A DNA stretch of 64,000 nt, taken from assembly GCF_013620825.1 (NCBI RefSeq), contig NZ_NJIC01000009.1, forward strand, positions 241,866 to 305,865, given 5' to 3'. The notes under the pieces are model-generated. The model had not been told where the DNA came from. It saw only the letters and a program-made list of their open reading frames with translations, and did no database searches. Both the position numbers and the translations under genes were made by a program. The DNA is from Rhodanobacter sp. PCA2 (lineage in GTDB: Bacteria > Pseudomonadota > Gammaproteobacteria > Xanthomonadales > Rhodanobacteraceae). Shown here in pieces: positions 28,937 to 49,584 of this stretch (its first letter is position 1; the number at the start of each line of letters is the position of its first letter).

Positions 28937-29644
28937 ATGGCAAAGATCACCAAGCGTATGAAGGCCGCCCAGGCCGCAGTGCAGCCGGGCAAGGTCTACG
29001 GTCTCGAAGAGGCCCTGAACATCGTCAAGAACAACGCCAAGGCGAAGTTCGCCGAGTCCGTGGACGTGGCCGTCCGCCTCGGCATCGACGCCAAGAAGTC
29101 GGACCAGGGCGTGCGCGGTTCCTCGCTGCTGCCGCACGGCACCGGCAAGACCATCAAGGTCGCCGTGTTCTGCCCGGCGGGCGAGAAGGCCGAGGCCGCC
29201 AAGGCCGCCGGCGCCGATGCCGTCGGCATGGACGACCTGGCCGAGCGCATGCAGGGCGGCGACCTCGACTTCGGTCGCGTGATCGCCACGCCGGACGCGA
29301 TGCGCGTGGTCGGCAAGCTCGGCCAGCTGCTTGGCCCGCGCGGCCTGATGCCGAACCCGAAGGACGGCTCGGTCACCGCCGACGTCGTCACCGCGGTGAA
29401 GAACGCCAAGGCCGGCCAGGTGAAGTTCCGCAACGACAAGGCGGGCATCATCCACGCCACCATCGGCAAGGCCACGTTCGAGGCCGCGCAGCTCGCGGAC
29501 AACCTCAACGCGCTGGTCAACGACCTGCTGAAGGCCAAGCCGGCCACCGCCAAGGGCCAGTACCTGCAGAAGGTGGCGCTGTCCAGCACGATGGGCGTCG
29601 GCGTCATCGTGGATGCCTCGTCGCTGAACATCGCGACCAAGTAA
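28937..29644 (+). CDS. rplA: 50S ribosomal protein L1
   Basis: 235 residues, close to the E. coli length. [20 protein letters not shown] and [13 protein letters not shown] are domain [14 protein letters not shown] is the conserved loop of domain II, and [19 protein letters not shown] follows. L1 forms the mobile stalk beside the E site and is the usual repressor of rplKA translation. The gene is followed by a strong attenuator-like hairpin before the L10 leader. Confidence 0.97.
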   Translation: MAKITKRMKAAQAAVQPGKVYGLEEALNIVKNNAKAKFAESVDVAVRLGIDAKKSDQGVRGSSLLPHGTGKTIKVAVFCPAGEKAEAAKAAGADAVGMDDLAERMQGGDLDFGRVIATPDAMRVVGKLGQLLGPRGLMPNPKDGSVTADVVTAVKNAKAGQVKFRNDKAGIIHATIGKATFEAAQLADNLNALVNDLLKAKPATAKGQYLQKVALSSTMGVGVIVDASSLNIATK

Positions 29645-29656
29645 GCAAGGTTTTTC

Positions 29657-29688
29657 CCGCGCGGCCGGTTGCCGCGCGGACCGTTTTT
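29657..29688 (+). terminator. Intrinsic terminator or attenuator after rplA
   Basis: CCGCGCGGC and GCCGCGCGG make a perfect, all-GC 9-bp stem with a five-base loop, followed by ACCG and five T's. This is the best rho-independent terminator shape in the ribosomal region and would limit read-through from rplKA into rplJL. Confidence 0.75.
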
Positions 29689-29984
29689 GAGGGCGGCCCG
29701 GGTCGTGCGATCCGGGCAGCCGTCAAAGACCGCAGGCGCGACCAGCGCGCGACGACGACGGGCAGGGAGCTCGCTCATGGCAGGGAATCGCCGTCGTCGC
29801 CAAGCCGGTCGCTTAATCGGATGCCCGCATCCGGCCTGCGCAGATGGTGTCGCCCCCACTGGAATGATTCGTCGTTCTGGAAAGGCCACCACCCGGGACA
29901 CCCAGTGTCCCCGACGTCACGGAAGGCGTCGCCCAGGACCGCAAGCGGCAGGAGCCGTGAGCGGAGTTCATTTGGAGGAGTGCA
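29689..29984 (+). promoter_or_regulatory. Leader of rplJL (probable L10 autoregulatory leader)
   Basis: This stretch between the rplA terminator and rplJ holds no gene-like frame. It includes potential pairings such as GACACCCAGTGTC near 29898-29910, and ends with the ribosome-binding site GGAGGAG just before the rplJ ATG. In gammaproteobacteria the L10(L12)4 complex represses its mRNA by binding a leader of this size. Position and length support that assignment; the binding fold itself was not verified. Confidence 0.55.
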
Positions 29985-30509
29985 ATGGCTCTCAATCTGT
30001 CCCAGAAGCAAGAAGTAGTCGCCGAGCTGGCAGAAGTCGCCGCGAAGGCTCACTCCCTGGTCGCTGCCGAGTACGCGGGCACCACGGTCGAACAGATGAC
30101 CGCGATGCGCAAGAAGGCCCGCGAGACCGGCGTGTTCCTGAAGGTTGTCAAGAACACGCTGGCGTCGCGCGCCGTGGCAGGTACCGAGTTCGAGGTCGTC
30201 AAGGACGTCCTGACCGGTCCGCTGCTGTACGCGTTCTCGACCGAGGAGCCCGGCGCTGCCGGTCGCCTGATCAAGGAATTCGCGAAGACCAACGAAAAGC
30301 TCAAGGCCAAGGTCGTCTCGGTGGAAGGCAAGCTGCTGCCCGCCGCGCACGTCGACGTGCTGGCCTCGCTGCCGACCCGCGAAGAGGCGCTGGCGATGCT
30401 GGCCCGCGTGCTGGCCGAGCCGGCTGCGATGTTCGCGCGCGCCGTCAAGGCCGTGGCCGACAAGCAGGGTGGTGGCGAAGTCGCCGCCGAAGCCCCTGCG
30501 GCCGCCTGA
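29985..30509 (+). CDS. rplJ: 50S ribosomal protein L10
   Basis: 174 residues. [19 protein letters not shown] begins the rRNA-binding domain; [14 protein letters not shown] and [22 protein letters not shown] are family blocks. The Ala-rich C-terminal helix ([12 protein letters not shown]) carries L7/L12 dimers. A strong GGAGGAG lies seven bases before the ATG. It is 46 bases from rplL, with which it forms the stalk. Confidence 0.96.
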   Translation: MALNLSQKQEVVAELAEVAAKAHSLVAAEYAGTTVEQMTAMRKKARETGVFLKVVKNTLASRAVAGTEFEVVKDVLTGPLLYAFSTEEPGAAGRLIKEFAKTNEKLKAKVVSVEGKLLPAAHVDVLASLPTREEALAMLARVLAEPAAMFARAVKAVADKQGGGEVAAEAPAAA

Positions 30510-30555
30510 TCCCGACGCTTATCCGTATCGAATCCATTTCCAGAGGTAAATCAAA

Positions 30556-30927
30556 ATGTCCCTGACCAACGAACAGATCGTTGACGCCGTCGCCGCCAAG
30601 TCGCTCATGGAAGTGATGGAGCTGGTGAAGGCCATCGAAGAGAAGTTTGGCGTTTCCGCCGCTGCCCCGGTCGCCGTGGCCGCCGCCGGTGGCGCTGCCG
30701 CCCCGGCCGCCGAGGCGCAGACCGAGTTCGACGTGATCCTGAAGTCCGCCGGCGACAAGAAGGTCGACGTGATCAAGGCCGTCCGCGCCATCACCGGCCT
30801 GGGCCTGAAGGAAGCCAAGGACCTGACCGAGCAGGGCGGCGTCCTGAAGGAAGCCGTGTCGAAGGAAGACGCCGACAAGTTCAAGAAGGACCTGGAAGCT
30901 GCCGGCGCCACGGTCGAACTGAAGTAA
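30556..30927 (+). CDS. rplL: 50S ribosomal protein L7/L12
   Basis: 123 residues. The N-terminal dimerisation helices ([28 protein letters not shown]) are followed by an Ala/Pro hinge near 37-53 and the globular factor-binding domain [33 protein letters not shown]. It recruits EF-Tu, EF-G and IF2. It precedes a 350-base highly structured gap and then rpoB, a gap that in other bacteria attenuates transcription into rpoBC. Confidence 0.97.
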   Translation: MSLTNEQIVDAVAAKSLMEVMELVKAIEEKFGVSAAAPVAVAAAGGAAAPAAEAQTEFDVILKSAGDKKVDVIKAVRAITGLGLKEAKDLTEQGGVLKEAVSKEDADKFKKDLEAAGATVELK

Positions 30928-30971
30928 TCGGCGCCCTTGCGCGCCGTCAGTTTGGCTTAGCGTCAAGCAAG

Positions 30972-31083
30972 CCTGGGGGCGAAAGCCCCCGGGCTTTGCC
31001 CGCTTGAGGAACCGGGCGGCGCGGAGCGTGCTGCGAGCCATGGATGGCTCGCCGTGAACCAGGTGCTTGCGCCTGGTTCACGG
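30972..31083 (+). promoter_or_regulatory. rplL-rpoB attenuator region with stacked hairpins
   Basis: Three hairpins follow one another. First is CCTGGGGGC/GCCCCCGGG with a GAAA loop (30972-30993). Second is GCGAGCCAT/ATGGCTCGC with a GG loop (31033-31052). Third is CCGTGAACCAGG/CCTGGTTCACGG, a perfect 12-bp stem (31052-31083). A further imperfect stem (GTCCGAAATGGGC with GCCCATTCCGGAC) follows near 31104-31134. In E. coli this gap holds an attenuator and an RNase III site that lower rpoBC output relative to rplL; the same job is likely here. Confidence 0.6.
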
Positions 31084-31277
31084 AGCCCGCCTCCGGCGGG
31101 CGAGTCCGAAATGGGCAGGAGCCCATTCCGGACACATCAGGCACGGATGCTTTTGCTGTGGGGCATGGCGGCTGAGGACTGGTGACAAGTCTTCAACCGC
31201 GATTCCCCAAGATCCAAGCATCCCCATTCAGCCGGTGCGTGCACCACCGGCGTCACTGCGAACCGAGGCGTCAACCC

Positions 31278-35438
<4,161 letters not shown>

Positions 35439-35512
35439 ATGGTCGGGACCCGGGGCGATCCCCCGGGTCCCGGATAAGCCAGACCCCCGGTTATTCCGTG
35501 GCTCCCGACCAT
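35439..35512 (+). other. Nested hairpin structure in the rpoB-rpoC gap
   Basis: The outer arms ATGGTCGGGA (35439-35448) and TCCCGACCAT (35503-35512) pair perfectly over 10 bp. Inside, GGGACCCGGGG pairs with CCCCGGGTCCC (shares four bases with the outer arm, so the two compete), and GGATAA faces TTATTCC. The 74 bases can therefore switch between two folds. They begin immediately after the rpoB stop and end 26 bases before rpoC. Confidence 0.6.
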
Positions 35513-35538
35513 AGAGACAGCTCCAAGCGGAGACTCAC

Positions 35539-39753
<4,215 letters not shown>

Positions 39754-39789
39754 GCCCGTTCCGGGCTCATCTCGCTAGACATACGAAAT

Positions 39790-39809
39790 GAGGTGCATGG
39801 ATGCACCTC
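39790..39809 (+). repeat. CATGGATG palindrome after rpoC
   Basis: GAGGTGCAT and ATGCACCTC form a perfect 9-bp stem around GG. The centre CATGGATG is shared with palindromes at 31033, 40313, 43109, 52625 and 58256 while the flanking stem bases differ. It may end the rpoBC transcript. Confidence 0.6.
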
Positions 39810-39840
39810 GTGTTCGGGTCATGGAAGGCGGGACCTTGGC

Positions 39841-39870
39841 TTGTCTCTGACAGGCCGTCCGTGTTATATT
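39841..39870 (+). promoter_or_regulatory. Likely promoter of the str operon (rpsL-rpsG-fusA-tuf)
   Basis: TTGTCT (39841-39846) and TATATT (39865-39870) are spaced by 18 bases. The predicted start is near 39877, about 55 bases before rpsL. Confidence 0.6.
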
Positions 39871-39931
39871 CCCGCTTCTTGGCAGACCGAGCTTGTTCGG
39901 GCTGCCTTTATGTTTTCAGAATAGGCTTCGC

Positions 39932-40306
39932 ATGGCGACTATCAACCAGTTGGTGCGCAAATCCCGCAGCCCGAAGAGCTACAAGAGCGATTCGCCTGCC
40001 CTGCAGAACAGCCCGCAGCGTCGCGGCGTCTGCACGCGCGTTTACACGACCACCCCGAAAAAGCCGAACTCGGCCCTGCGCAAGGTTGCCAAGGTGCGCC
40101 TGACCAACGGCTACGAGGTGATCAGCTACATCGGCGGCGAAGGCCACAACCTGCAGGAGCACTCGGTGGTGCTGATCCGCGGCGGCCGCGTCAAGGACCT
40201 GCCGGGCGTGCGCTACCACACGGTGCGCGGCAGCCTGGACTGCGCCGGCGTCACCAAGCGTCGCCAGTCGCGCTCGAAGTACGGCGCCAAGCGTCCCAAG
40301 AGTTAA
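39932..40306 (+). CDS. rpsL: 30S ribosomal protein S12
   Basis: 124 residues. [21 protein letters not shown] keeps the lysine whose change gives streptomycin resistance (Lys43 of E. coli), and [17 protein letters not shown] keeps the second (Lys88), so the sequence looks streptomycin-sensitive. S12 controls decoding accuracy. ATG 39932 ([15 protein letters not shown]) is the family start. It leads the str operon; rpsG follows after 65 bases, with a short palindrome in between. Confidence 0.98.
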   Translation: MATINQLVRKSRSPKSYKSDSPALQNSPQRRGVCTRVYTTTPKKPNSALRKVAKVRLTNGYEVISYIGGEGHNLQEHSVVLIRGGRVKDLPGVRYHTVRGSLDCAGVTKRRQSRSKYGAKRPKS

Positions 40307-40312
40307 TCAGCA

Positions 40313-40330
40313 GCGGCCATCCATGGTCGC
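40313..40330 (+). repeat. CATGGATG-type palindrome between rpsL and rpsG
   Basis: GCGGCCAT and ATGGTCGC pair over eight positions (one G-T) around CC. It lies seven bases after the rpsL stop and is the inverse-strand form of the CATGGATG core. Confidence 0.55.
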
Positions 40331-40371
40331 GTTCAGGGCCCTGGATGCCCGAGTAACAACGGATACCAAAC

Positions 40372-40839
40372 ATGTCGCGTAAAGGTTCCCACCCCGCCCG
40401 CCTGGTGCTGCCCGATCCGAAGCACGGCAGCCAGCTGATCGCCCGTTTCATCAACATGGTGATGAAGAGCGGCAAGAAGTCGGTGGCCGAAAGCATCGTC
40501 TACGGCGCGCTGGAGCATCTGGGCGAGAAGCACGCCGAGCCGGTGGCTCTGGTCGAGAAGGCGCTGAACAACGTCGCGCCCGCCGTCGAGGTGAAGTCCC
40601 GTCGCGTCGGCGGCGCCACCTACCAGGTGCCGGTCGAAGTGCGTCCGGGTCGCCGCATGGCGCTGGCCATGCGCTGGGTGATCGAGGCGGCGCGCAAGCG
40701 CGGCGAGACCTCGATGCCGCGCAAGCTGGCTGCCGAGCTGCAGGAGGCTTCCGAGAGCCGCGGCGGCGCCGCCAAGAAGCGCGAGGAAACCCACCGCATG
40801 GCGGAAGCGAACAAGGCGTTCTCGCACTACCGCTGGTAA
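40372..40839 (+). CDS. rpsG: 30S ribosomal protein S7
   Basis: 155 residues, the short form. [27 protein letters not shown] is the N-terminal rRNA-binding part; [24 protein letters not shown] is the beta hairpin that reaches the E site. In E. coli S7 represses translation of its own operon through the rpsL-rpsG gap. It is followed by fusA after 133 bases. Confidence 0.97.
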   Translation: MSRKGSHPARLVLPDPKHGSQLIARFINMVMKSGKKSVAESIVYGALEHLGEKHAEPVALVEKALNNVAPAVEVKSRRVGGATYQVPVEVRPGRRMALAMRWVIEAARKRGETSMPRKLAAELQEASESRGGAAKKREETHRMAEANKAFSHYRW

Positions 40840-40972
40840 TCGGCGGCATGCCGCGTCGCCCATGACGGGCGACGCCGAGTGAACCGGCATGCCTGCCGGA
40901 TTTTTTTCACGACAGCGCGGCCAGGATGGCCGCTCTTGCCCATTCGGGGATGGATCTCCGTCGGATACGACT

Positions 40973-43102
<2,130 letters not shown>

Positions 43103-43108
43103 ACCTTT

Positions 43109-43126
43109 GCGGCCATCCGTGGCCGC
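43109..43126 (+). repeat. CATGGATG-type palindrome after fusA
   Basis: GCGGCCA and TGGCCGC form a perfect 7-bp stem around TCCG, six bases after the fusA stop. It is a one-base variant of the copies at 52625 and 58256. Confidence 0.55.
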
Positions 43127-43144
43127 ACTTTCAGAAGAAAAAAC

Positions 43145-43196
43145 CAGTGCGGCCTGCGGGTCGCGTGAATCAAGCGACGCGGCAATCGCCGCACTG
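43145..43196 (+). other. Long-range hairpin in the fusA-tuf gap
   Basis: CAGTGCGGC (43145-43153) and GCCGCACTG (43188-43196) pair perfectly over 9 bp, with GTCGC/GCGAC able to form an inner stem. It stands 30 bases before tuf copy 2 and may be an mRNA-processing or stabilising structure. Confidence 0.5.
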
Positions 43197-43225
43197 ACAG
43201 AAGTTCTATCCAGAGGTCTCAAGTC

Positions 43226-44416
<1,191 letters not shown>

Positions 44417-44425
44417 GCAACAAAG

Positions 44426-44512
44426 CGGGGATTCGGGAGGCGGGATTCGGGATACGGAAAGGCACGCCTTTCCGCATGGACCGGGTTCCTCTTCCGGACC
44501 CTATTCCCTTCG
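44426..44512. repeat. GATTCGGGA-type repeat, copy 4 (after tuf copy 2)
   Basis: The left end equals copy 3 for 34 bases after the stop codon and then diverges; the right end has GGACCCTATTCCCTTC, an imperfect inverse of the left. A perfect 8-bp hairpin (CGGAAAGG/CCTTTCCG, 44455-44474) stands inside and could terminate the str operon. Confidence 0.55.
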
Positions 44513-44532
44513 GGGGAGTTTGCGGATATACT
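44504..44532 (+). promoter_or_regulatory. Possible promoter of the S10 operon
   Basis: TATACT (44527-44532) is a strong -10 hexamer; the base run TTCCCT 17 bases upstream is a weak -35. A start near 44539 would give a leader of about 300 bases. Confidence 0.5.
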
Positions 44533-44539
44533 TCGCAGC

Positions 44540-44835
44540 TCACTTGTCAGCCAGATGACATTCTGGTTCGACTTACAGCGAAATGAGGCACAGGAAGTGC
44601 TTCGAGTTCGCAGACCGTGGACGGTCATCGCATGCGGCGCAGTTCCGGGTCCCGCCCGTCGCCACGTCCATTGCGCAGCAGGATTTGCGCCAGGCGAGCC
44701 CACATGTGCTCGCTTGGCGTTTTTCAGGTCGGGATTGGGTTCCGTACGGTCCCGATGGTTCCAGAGAGCAGTGCGATGCGGTGAGAAGCCGCCTCGTTGC
44801 ACATTCAAGTTCTTTTGATAACAGGACACGGTTTT
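44540..44835 (+). promoter_or_regulatory. Leader of the S10 operon
   Basis: About 300 bases before rpsJ have no gene-like frame. In gammaproteobacteria this leader folds into hairpins through which L4 represses transcription and translation of the operon; the length and position fit. I did not resolve the hairpins. The end has a T-rich TTCTTTTGATAACAGGA stretch before the rpsJ ATG. Confidence 0.5.
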
Positions 44836-45147
44836 ATGGCGAACCAGAAGATTCGCATCCGCCTCAAGGCGTTCGATCATCGTCTGATCGACCGTTCGGC
44901 CAGCGAGATCGTCGAGACGGCCAAGCGCACGGGCGCCACGGTGCTCGGCCCGATCCCGCTCCCGACCAAGATCGAGCGCTACACCATTCTGGTGTCGCCG
45001 CACGTCGACAAGGATGCACGCGACCAGTACGAGACCCGTACGCACAAGCGCGTGCTCGACATCGTCGACCCCAACGACAAGACCGTGGACGCGCTCATGA
45101 AGCTTGATCTCGCCGCTGGCGTCGATGTTCAGATCAAGCTCGGTTGA
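44836..45147 (+). CDS. rpsJ: 30S ribosomal protein S10 (NusE)
   Basis: 103 residues. [19 protein letters not shown] and [23 protein letters not shown] are diagnostic. S10 works in the 30S head and, as NusE, binds NusB and NusG in antitermination and transcription-translation coupling. Start ATG 44836. It opens the S10 operon; rplC follows after 20 bases. Confidence 0.98.
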   Translation: MANQKIRIRLKAFDHRLIDRSASEIVETAKRTGATVLGPIPLPTKIERYTILVSPHVDKDARDQYETRTHKRVLDIVDPNDKTVDALMKLDLAAGVDVQIKLG

Positions 45148-45167
45148 GCGACAGACAGGATACGAAC

Positions 45168-45809
45168 ATGAGTATCGGACTGGTAGGCCGCAAGTGCGGC
45201 ATGAGCCGGCTCTTCACTGAAGACGGACGCTCGATTCCGGTGACCCTGATTGAGGCCACCCCGAATCGCGTCACCCAGCTGAAGACGGAAGACAACGACG
45301 GCTACAGCGCGGTGCAGGTCGCGACGGGCGTGAAGCGCGCCAGTCTGCTGACGGCGCCGATGAAGGGCCATTACGCCAAGGCCAAGGTCGAGCCGGGCCG
45401 CGGCCTGTGGGAGTTCCGCGTGACCGCGGAAGACCTCGGCAAGTACAGCGTGGGCGCGGAGATCAAGGCCGAGGAAGTGTTCTCGGTCGGCCAGATCGTC
45501 GACGTCGCCGGCGTCTCGAAGGGCAAGGGCTTCCAGGGCACCATCAAGCGCCACAACTTCAAGATGGGCGATGCGACGCACGGCAACTCGCTGTCGCACC
45601 GCGCGCCGGGTTCGATCGGCCAGCGCCAGACGCCGGGCCGCGTGTTCCCGGGCAAGAAGATGGCCGGCCACATGGGTGCGGTGAACCGCACGCAGCAGGG
45701 TCTGGAAGTGGTCAGGGTCGACGCCGAGCGTCACCTGATCGCGGTGAAGGGCGCTGTCCCCGGCGCGACCGGTGGCGACGTCGTCATCCGTCCGACCACC
45801 AAGGGTTGA
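45168..45809 (+). CDS. rplC: 50S ribosomal protein L3
   Basis: 213 residues from ATG 45168 ([16 protein letters not shown]). [13 protein letters not shown] and [20 protein letters not shown] are the internal loop that reaches the peptidyl-transferase centre; the Gln in it is the PrmB methylation site in relatives. Eleven bases separate it from rplD. Confidence 0.97.
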   Translation: MSIGLVGRKCGMSRLFTEDGRSIPVTLIEATPNRVTQLKTEDNDGYSAVQVATGVKRASLLTAPMKGHYAKAKVEPGRGLWEFRVTAEDLGKYSVGAEIKAEEVFSVGQIVDVAGVSKGKGFQGTIKRHNFKMGDATHGNSLSHRAPGSIGQRQTPGRVFPGKKMAGHMGAVNRTQQGLEVVRVDAERHLIAVKGAVPGATGGDVVIRPTTKG

Positions 45810-45820
45810 GGAGAGACGCC

Positions 45821-46423
45821 ATGGAACTGAATGTCATTGGCGCCAAGCCGCTCAGCGTGTCGGACGAAGTGTTCGGCGGCGAGTTCAAGCAGGCCCTGAT
45901 CCACCAGGTGGTGGTTGCGTACCAGGCCGGCGGTCGCGCCGGCACCAAGGCGCAGCTGTCGCGTGGCGAGCTGTCGGGCACCACCAAGAAGTTCAAGAAG
46001 CAGAAGGGCGGCGGCGCCCGTCACGGCGACTACCGCGCCCCGATCTTCGTGGGCGGCGGCGTGGCCTTTGCCGCGAAGCCCCGCAGCTTCGAGCAGAAGG
46101 TCAACCGCAAGGCCTATCGCGTGGCGATCCGCTCGATCCTTTCCGAGCTGAACCGCCAGGGTCGCATCAAGGTGGTCGAGAGCTTCGGCGTCGACCAGCC
46201 CAAGACCAAGGCGATGGTCGCCAAGCTCGCCGAGCTGGAAGTGTCCGGTCGCGTGCTGCTGGTGTCCGAGGATGCGAACGAGGCGCTGTACCTGGCCGCG
46301 CGCAACATCCCGTACCTGCATGTGCTGGACGTGATGGCGCTGAACCCCGTCAGCCTGGTCGGTTCCGACCACGTGGTGATGACGGTCGAGGCCGTGAAGA
46401 AGATCGAGGAGTGGCTGGCATGA
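45821..46423 (+). CDS. rplD: 50S ribosomal protein L4
   Basis: 200 residues from ATG 45821 ([19 protein letters not shown]). The tunnel loop is visible as [29 protein letters not shown]. In E. coli L4 is the repressor of the S10 operon and also inhibits RNase E. The stop overlaps the rplW start (ATGA), coupling L4 and L23. Confidence 0.97.
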   Translation: MELNVIGAKPLSVSDEVFGGEFKQALIHQVVVAYQAGGRAGTKAQLSRGELSGTTKKFKKQKGGGARHGDYRAPIFVGGGVAFAAKPRSFEQKVNRKAYRVAIRSILSELNRQGRIKVVESFGVDQPKTKAMVAKLAELEVSGRVLLVSEDANEALYLAARNIPYLHVLDVMALNPVSLVGSDHVVMTVEAVKKIEEWLA

Positions 46424-46713
46424 GCAACGAACGCATTCTCGACACGCTGCGCGCGCCGCACATCTCCGAGAAGTCGGCTCGCGTCAGCGAGCACAACCAG
46501 TACGTTTTCGTGGTGGCCCCCGAGGCGACCAAGGCCGATGTCCGCGCGGCGGTGGAGCAGATGTTCGACGTCAAGGTCGAGCAGGTGAACCTCGTCAACA
46601 GCAAGGGCAAGGTCAAGTCCTTCCGTTTCCGCGCTGGCAGCCGCCAGGGCAAGCGCAAGGCTTATGTGCGCCTCGCCGATGGCCAGACCATCGACGTGTC
46701 GGCCAAGGCCTGA
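46420..46713 (+). CDS. rplW: 50S ribosomal protein L23
   Basis: 97 residues ([20 protein letters not shown]). [27 protein letters not shown] is the globular part at the tunnel exit where trigger factor and SRP dock; the basic loop [20 protein letters not shown] enters the tunnel. Overlaps rplD by four bases and precedes rplB by 18. Confidence 0.97.
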   Translation: MSNERILDTLRAPHISEKSARVSEHNQYVFVVAPEATKADVRAAVEQMFDVKVEQVNLVNSKGKVKSFRFRAGSRQGKRKAYVRLADGQTIDVSAKA

Positions 46714-46731
46714 GCCAGGAGTTGAATTGAG

Positions 46732-47553
46732 ATGGCACTGATCACTCACAAGCCGACCTCGCCCGGTCGTCGCGACGCAGTCAGCGTCCGCACCGAGGGC
46801 CTGCACAAGGGCGCGCCGTACGCGGCGTTGACCGAGTCGCAGTCCAAGACCGGCGGCCGCAACCACTTCGGCCGCATCACCACGCGTCATCGTGGCGGCG
46901 GTCACAAGCAGCATTACCGCATCATCGACTTCAAGCGCGACAAGGAAGGCATTGCCGCCAAGGTCGAGCGCATCGAATACGATCCGAACCGCACCGCGCA
47001 CATCGCGCTGCTGTGCTACGCCGACGGCGAGCGCCGCTACATTATCGCGCCGAAGGGCGTGCAGGTGGGCGACCGCCTGCTGTCGGGCCACGACGCGCCG
47101 ATCAAGGCCGGCAACTGCCTGCAGCTGCGCAGCATCCCGGTGGGTTCCACGATCCACTGCATCGAGATGAAGCCCGGCAAGGGCGCGCAGATCGCCCGCA
47201 GCGCCGGCGCCTCGGTGCAGCTGGTGGCCCGCGAGTCCGGCTACGCCACGCTCCGCCTGCGCTCCGGCGAAATGCGCCGCGTGCCGGTCGAGTGCCGCGC
47301 CACCATCGGCGAAGTCGGCAACGGCGAGCACAGCCTGAAGAAGCTCGGCAAGGCCGGCGCCAAGCGCTGGCTGGGCATCCGCCCGACCGTGCGCGGCGTG
47401 GTGATGAACCCGGTCGACCATCCGCACGGCGGTGGTGAAGGCCGTACCTCCGGCGGCCGTCATCCGGTCAGCCCGTGGGGCACGCCGACCAAGGGTTACA
47501 AGACCCGCAACAACAAGCGCACGCAGCAGTTCATCGTGCGTCGCCGCAAGTAA
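46732..47553 (+). CDS. rplB: 50S ribosomal protein L2
   Basis: 273 residues. The OB-fold and SH3-like domains are followed by the C-terminal extension [18 protein letters not shown], whose His (HPHGGG) is needed near the peptidyl-transferase centre. [20 protein letters not shown] is the N-terminal rRNA-binding stretch. rpsS follows after 12 bases. Confidence 0.98.
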   Translation: MALITHKPTSPGRRDAVSVRTEGLHKGAPYAALTESQSKTGGRNHFGRITTRHRGGGHKQHYRIIDFKRDKEGIAAKVERIEYDPNRTAHIALLCYADGERRYIIAPKGVQVGDRLLSGHDAPIKAGNCLQLRSIPVGSTIHCIEMKPGKGAQIARSAGASVQLVARESGYATLRLRSGEMRRVPVECRATIGEVGNGEHSLKKLGKAGAKRWLGIRPTVRGVVMNPVDHPHGGGEGRTSGGRHPVSPWGTPTKGYKTRNNKRTQQFIVRRRK

Positions 47554-47565
47554 CAGGAAACCGAC

Positions 47566-47838
47566 ATGCCACGCTCTCTGAAGAAAGGTCCGTTCGTCGA
47601 CCTTCACCTCGCCAAGAAGGTGGAAGCCGCGGTTTCCGCCAACAACAAGCGTCCGATCAAGACCTGGTCGCGCCGCTCGATGATCCTGCCCGAAATGGTG
47701 GGCCTGACCATCGCCATCCACAACGGCCGCCAGCACGTGCCGGTGCTCGTCAACGAGAACATGGTCGGGCACAAGCTCGGCGAGTTCGCGGTGACCCGCA
47801 CCTTCAAGGGCCACGTCGGCGACAAGAAGGGCAAGTGA
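47566..47838 (+). CDS. rpsS: 30S ribosomal protein S19
   Basis: 90 residues. [19 protein letters not shown] and [20 protein letters not shown] are the family blocks, and [14 protein letters not shown] forms the head contact to the A-site finger. The stop codon shares its last base with the rplV start (TGATG). Confidence 0.97.
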   Translation: MPRSLKKGPFVDLHLAKKVEAAVSANNKRPIKTWSRRSMILPEMVGLTIAIHNGRQHVPVLVNENMVGHKLGEFAVTRTFKGHVGDKKGK

Positions 47839-48173
47839 TGAGCACCGAAGCCAAAGCGATCCTGCGCAGCGCCCGCATCTCGGCGCAGAAGGCACGCCTG
47901 GTGGCAGACCTGGTCCGCGGCATGCCCGTGGGCCGGGCCAGCGACGTGCTCCAGTTCACCAACAAGAAGGCCGCCCACCTTGTCCGCAAGGTGCTGCTGT
48001 CGGCCGTCGCCAACGCCGAGAACAACCTCGGCGCCGATGTCGACGAGCTGAAGGTCTCGCGCATCTTCGTGGACGAAGGTCCGGCGATGAAGCGCATGTA
48101 TGCCCGGGCCAAAGGCCGCGGTTCCCGCATCCTGAAGCGCACCAGCCACATCACCGTGGTCGTTGGCGAGTAA
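47838..48173 (+). CDS. rplV: 50S ribosomal protein L22
   Basis: 111 residues from ATG 47838. [21 protein letters not shown] is the N-terminal block; the hairpin [27 protein letters not shown] reaches into the exit tunnel at the macrolide site, and its MKR triplet is unaltered. rpsC follows after 13 bases. Confidence 0.97.
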   Translation: MSTEAKAILRSARISAQKARLVADLVRGMPVGRASDVLQFTNKKAAHLVRKVLLSAVANAENNLGADVDELKVSRIFVDEGPAMKRMYARAKGRGSRILKRTSHITVVVGE

Positions 48174-48186
48174 GAGGAAGAAGACG

Positions 48187-48960
48187 ATGGGTCACAAAGT
48201 TCATCCCACCGGCATCCGCCTCGGCATCGCCAAGGACTGGAACGCCAAGTGGTACGCCAACAAGGGCGACTACGCGAAGTATCTCGTGGCGGACATCAAG
48301 GTCCGCGAGATGCTGAAGAAGAAGCTGGCCGCCGCCGGCATCTCGAAGATCCAGATCGAGCGCCCGGCCAAGACCGCGCGCGTGACGATCCACACCGCCC
48401 GTCCGGGCGTGGTGATCGGCAAGAAGGGCGAGGACATCGAGAAGCTGCGCAAGGAAGTCAGCGACCTGATGGGCGTCCCCACGCACATCAACGTCAACGA
48501 AGTGCGCAAGCCCGAGCTGGACGCCCAGCTGGTGGCCGAGTCGATCGCGCAGCAGCTCGAGCGCCGCATCATGTTCCGCCGTGCGATGAAGCGCTCGGTC
48601 GGCAATGCGATGCGCCTGGGCGCGCTGGGCATCAAGATCAACGTGTCCGGCCGTCTGAACGGCGCCGAGATCGCCCGTTCCGAGTGGGCCCGCGAAGGCC
48701 GCGTACCGCTGCACACCCTGCGTGCGGACATCGACTACGGCACCGCCGAAGCGAAGACCCAGTACGGCATCATCGGCATCAAGGTGTGGGTCTACAAGGG
48801 CGAAGTCTTCGACGTGGCCCAGATCGGCCAGGAGCCGAAGGACGAGTCCCCCGCACCGTCGCGCCGCGAGGGCCGTGAAGGCCGCGAGGGTGGCGAAGGT
48901 CGTCGTGACCGCGATTCGCGTCGTGATGGCGAAGGCCGTCGCGACCGCGCGGCGAAGTAA
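48187..48960 (+). CDS. rpsC: 30S ribosomal protein S3 with Arg/Glu/Gly-rich tail
   Basis: 257 residues, about 25 longer than E. coli S3. The KH domain ([20 protein letters not shown]) and the C-terminal domain ([20 protein letters not shown]) are normal and line the mRNA entry channel. After EPKDESPAP, from about residue 217 on, the chain becomes a low-complexity run of Arg, Glu, Gly and Asp with repeated REG and RRD units. The tail is unlikely to fold and may contact mRNA or partner proteins. ATG 48187 starts [13 protein letters not shown]. Confidence 0.97.
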   Translation: MGHKVHPTGIRLGIAKDWNAKWYANKGDYAKYLVADIKVREMLKKKLAAAGISKIQIERPAKTARVTIHTARPGVVIGKKGEDIEKLRKEVSDLMGVPTHINVNEVRKPELDAQLVAESIAQQLERRIMFRRAMKRSVGNAMRLGALGIKINVSGRLNGAEIARSEWAREGRVPLHTLRADIDYGTAEAKTQYGIIGIKVWVYKGEVFDVAQIGQEPKDESPAPSRREGREGREGGEGRRDRDSRRDGEGRRDRAAK

Positions 48961-48971
48961 GGAGAGTTGCC

Positions 48972-49385
48972 ATGCTGCAACCCAAGCGAACCAAATACCG
49001 CAAGCAGTTCAAGGGCCGCAACGACGGTCTGGCGCAGTGCGCCAACCTCGTGAGCTTCGGCGAATTCGGCCTGAAGGCGACCACCCACGGCGCGCTCACC
49101 GCGCGCCAGATCGAGGCCGGCCGCCGTTGCATCACCCGCTTCGTGAAGCGCGGCGGCAAGTTGTGGATCCGCGTGTTCCCCGACAAGCCGATCACCAAGA
49201 AGCCGATCGAAGTGCGTATGGGCGCCGGCAAGGGCGGCGTGGAGTTCTGGGTCGCCCCGATCCAGCCCGGCCGCATGCTTTATGAAATCGAGGGCATCGA
49301 CGAGGTTTCGGCACGCGAGGCGTTCCGCCTGGCCGCCGCCAAGCTCTCGGTGCAGACCCAGTTCGTGACCCGGGCGGTGATGTGA
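48972..49385 (+). CDS. rplP: 50S ribosomal protein L16
   Basis: 137 residues. [19 protein letters not shown] begins the protein; [22 protein letters not shown] and [20 protein letters not shown] contact the A-site tRNA. The arginine hydroxylated in E. coli lies in the segment around [13 protein letters not shown]. rpmC begins one base after its stop. Confidence 0.97.
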   Translation: MLQPKRTKYRKQFKGRNDGLAQCANLVSFGEFGLKATTHGALTARQIEAGRRCITRFVKRGGKLWIRVFPDKPITKKPIEVRMGAGKGGVEFWVAPIQPGRMLYEIEGIDEVSAREAFRLAAAKLSVQTQFVTRAVM

Positions 49386-49386
49386 C

Positions 49387-49572
49387 ATGGCCATCAAAGA
49401 TCTGACCACCAAGTCGGCCGAAGAGCTCAATCAGCACCTGCTGGACCTGCGCAAGGAGCAGTTCAACCTGCGCATGCAGAAGGGTGCCGGCCAGCTCAGC
49501 CAGCCGCATCAGCTGCGCCGCGTCCGGCGCGACATCGCCCGCACGAAGTTCGTGCTCGGCGGCAAGAAGTAA
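49387..49572 (+). CDS. rpmC: 50S ribosomal protein L29
   Basis: 61 residues forming a two-helix coiled hairpin: [23 protein letters not shown], then [16 protein letters not shown]. It sits by L23 at the tunnel exit. The ATG is one base past the rplP stop, so translation is almost certainly coupled. Confidence 0.96.
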   Translation: MAIKDLTTKSAEELNQHLLDLRKEQFNLRMQKGAGQLSQPHQLRRVRRDIARTKFVLGGKK

Positions 49573-49584
49573 GGGACCGCCGAC

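Noticed and set aside
29821-30018. Small frames inside the L10 leader
   Set aside because: They have no ribosome-binding site or recognisable pattern and lie in a region expected to be a structured mRNA leader.
44540-44835. Small protein gene in the S10 operon leader
   Set aside because: An open stretch near 44555-44818 has no start signal and its translation shows no family resemblance; the leader explanation is better.
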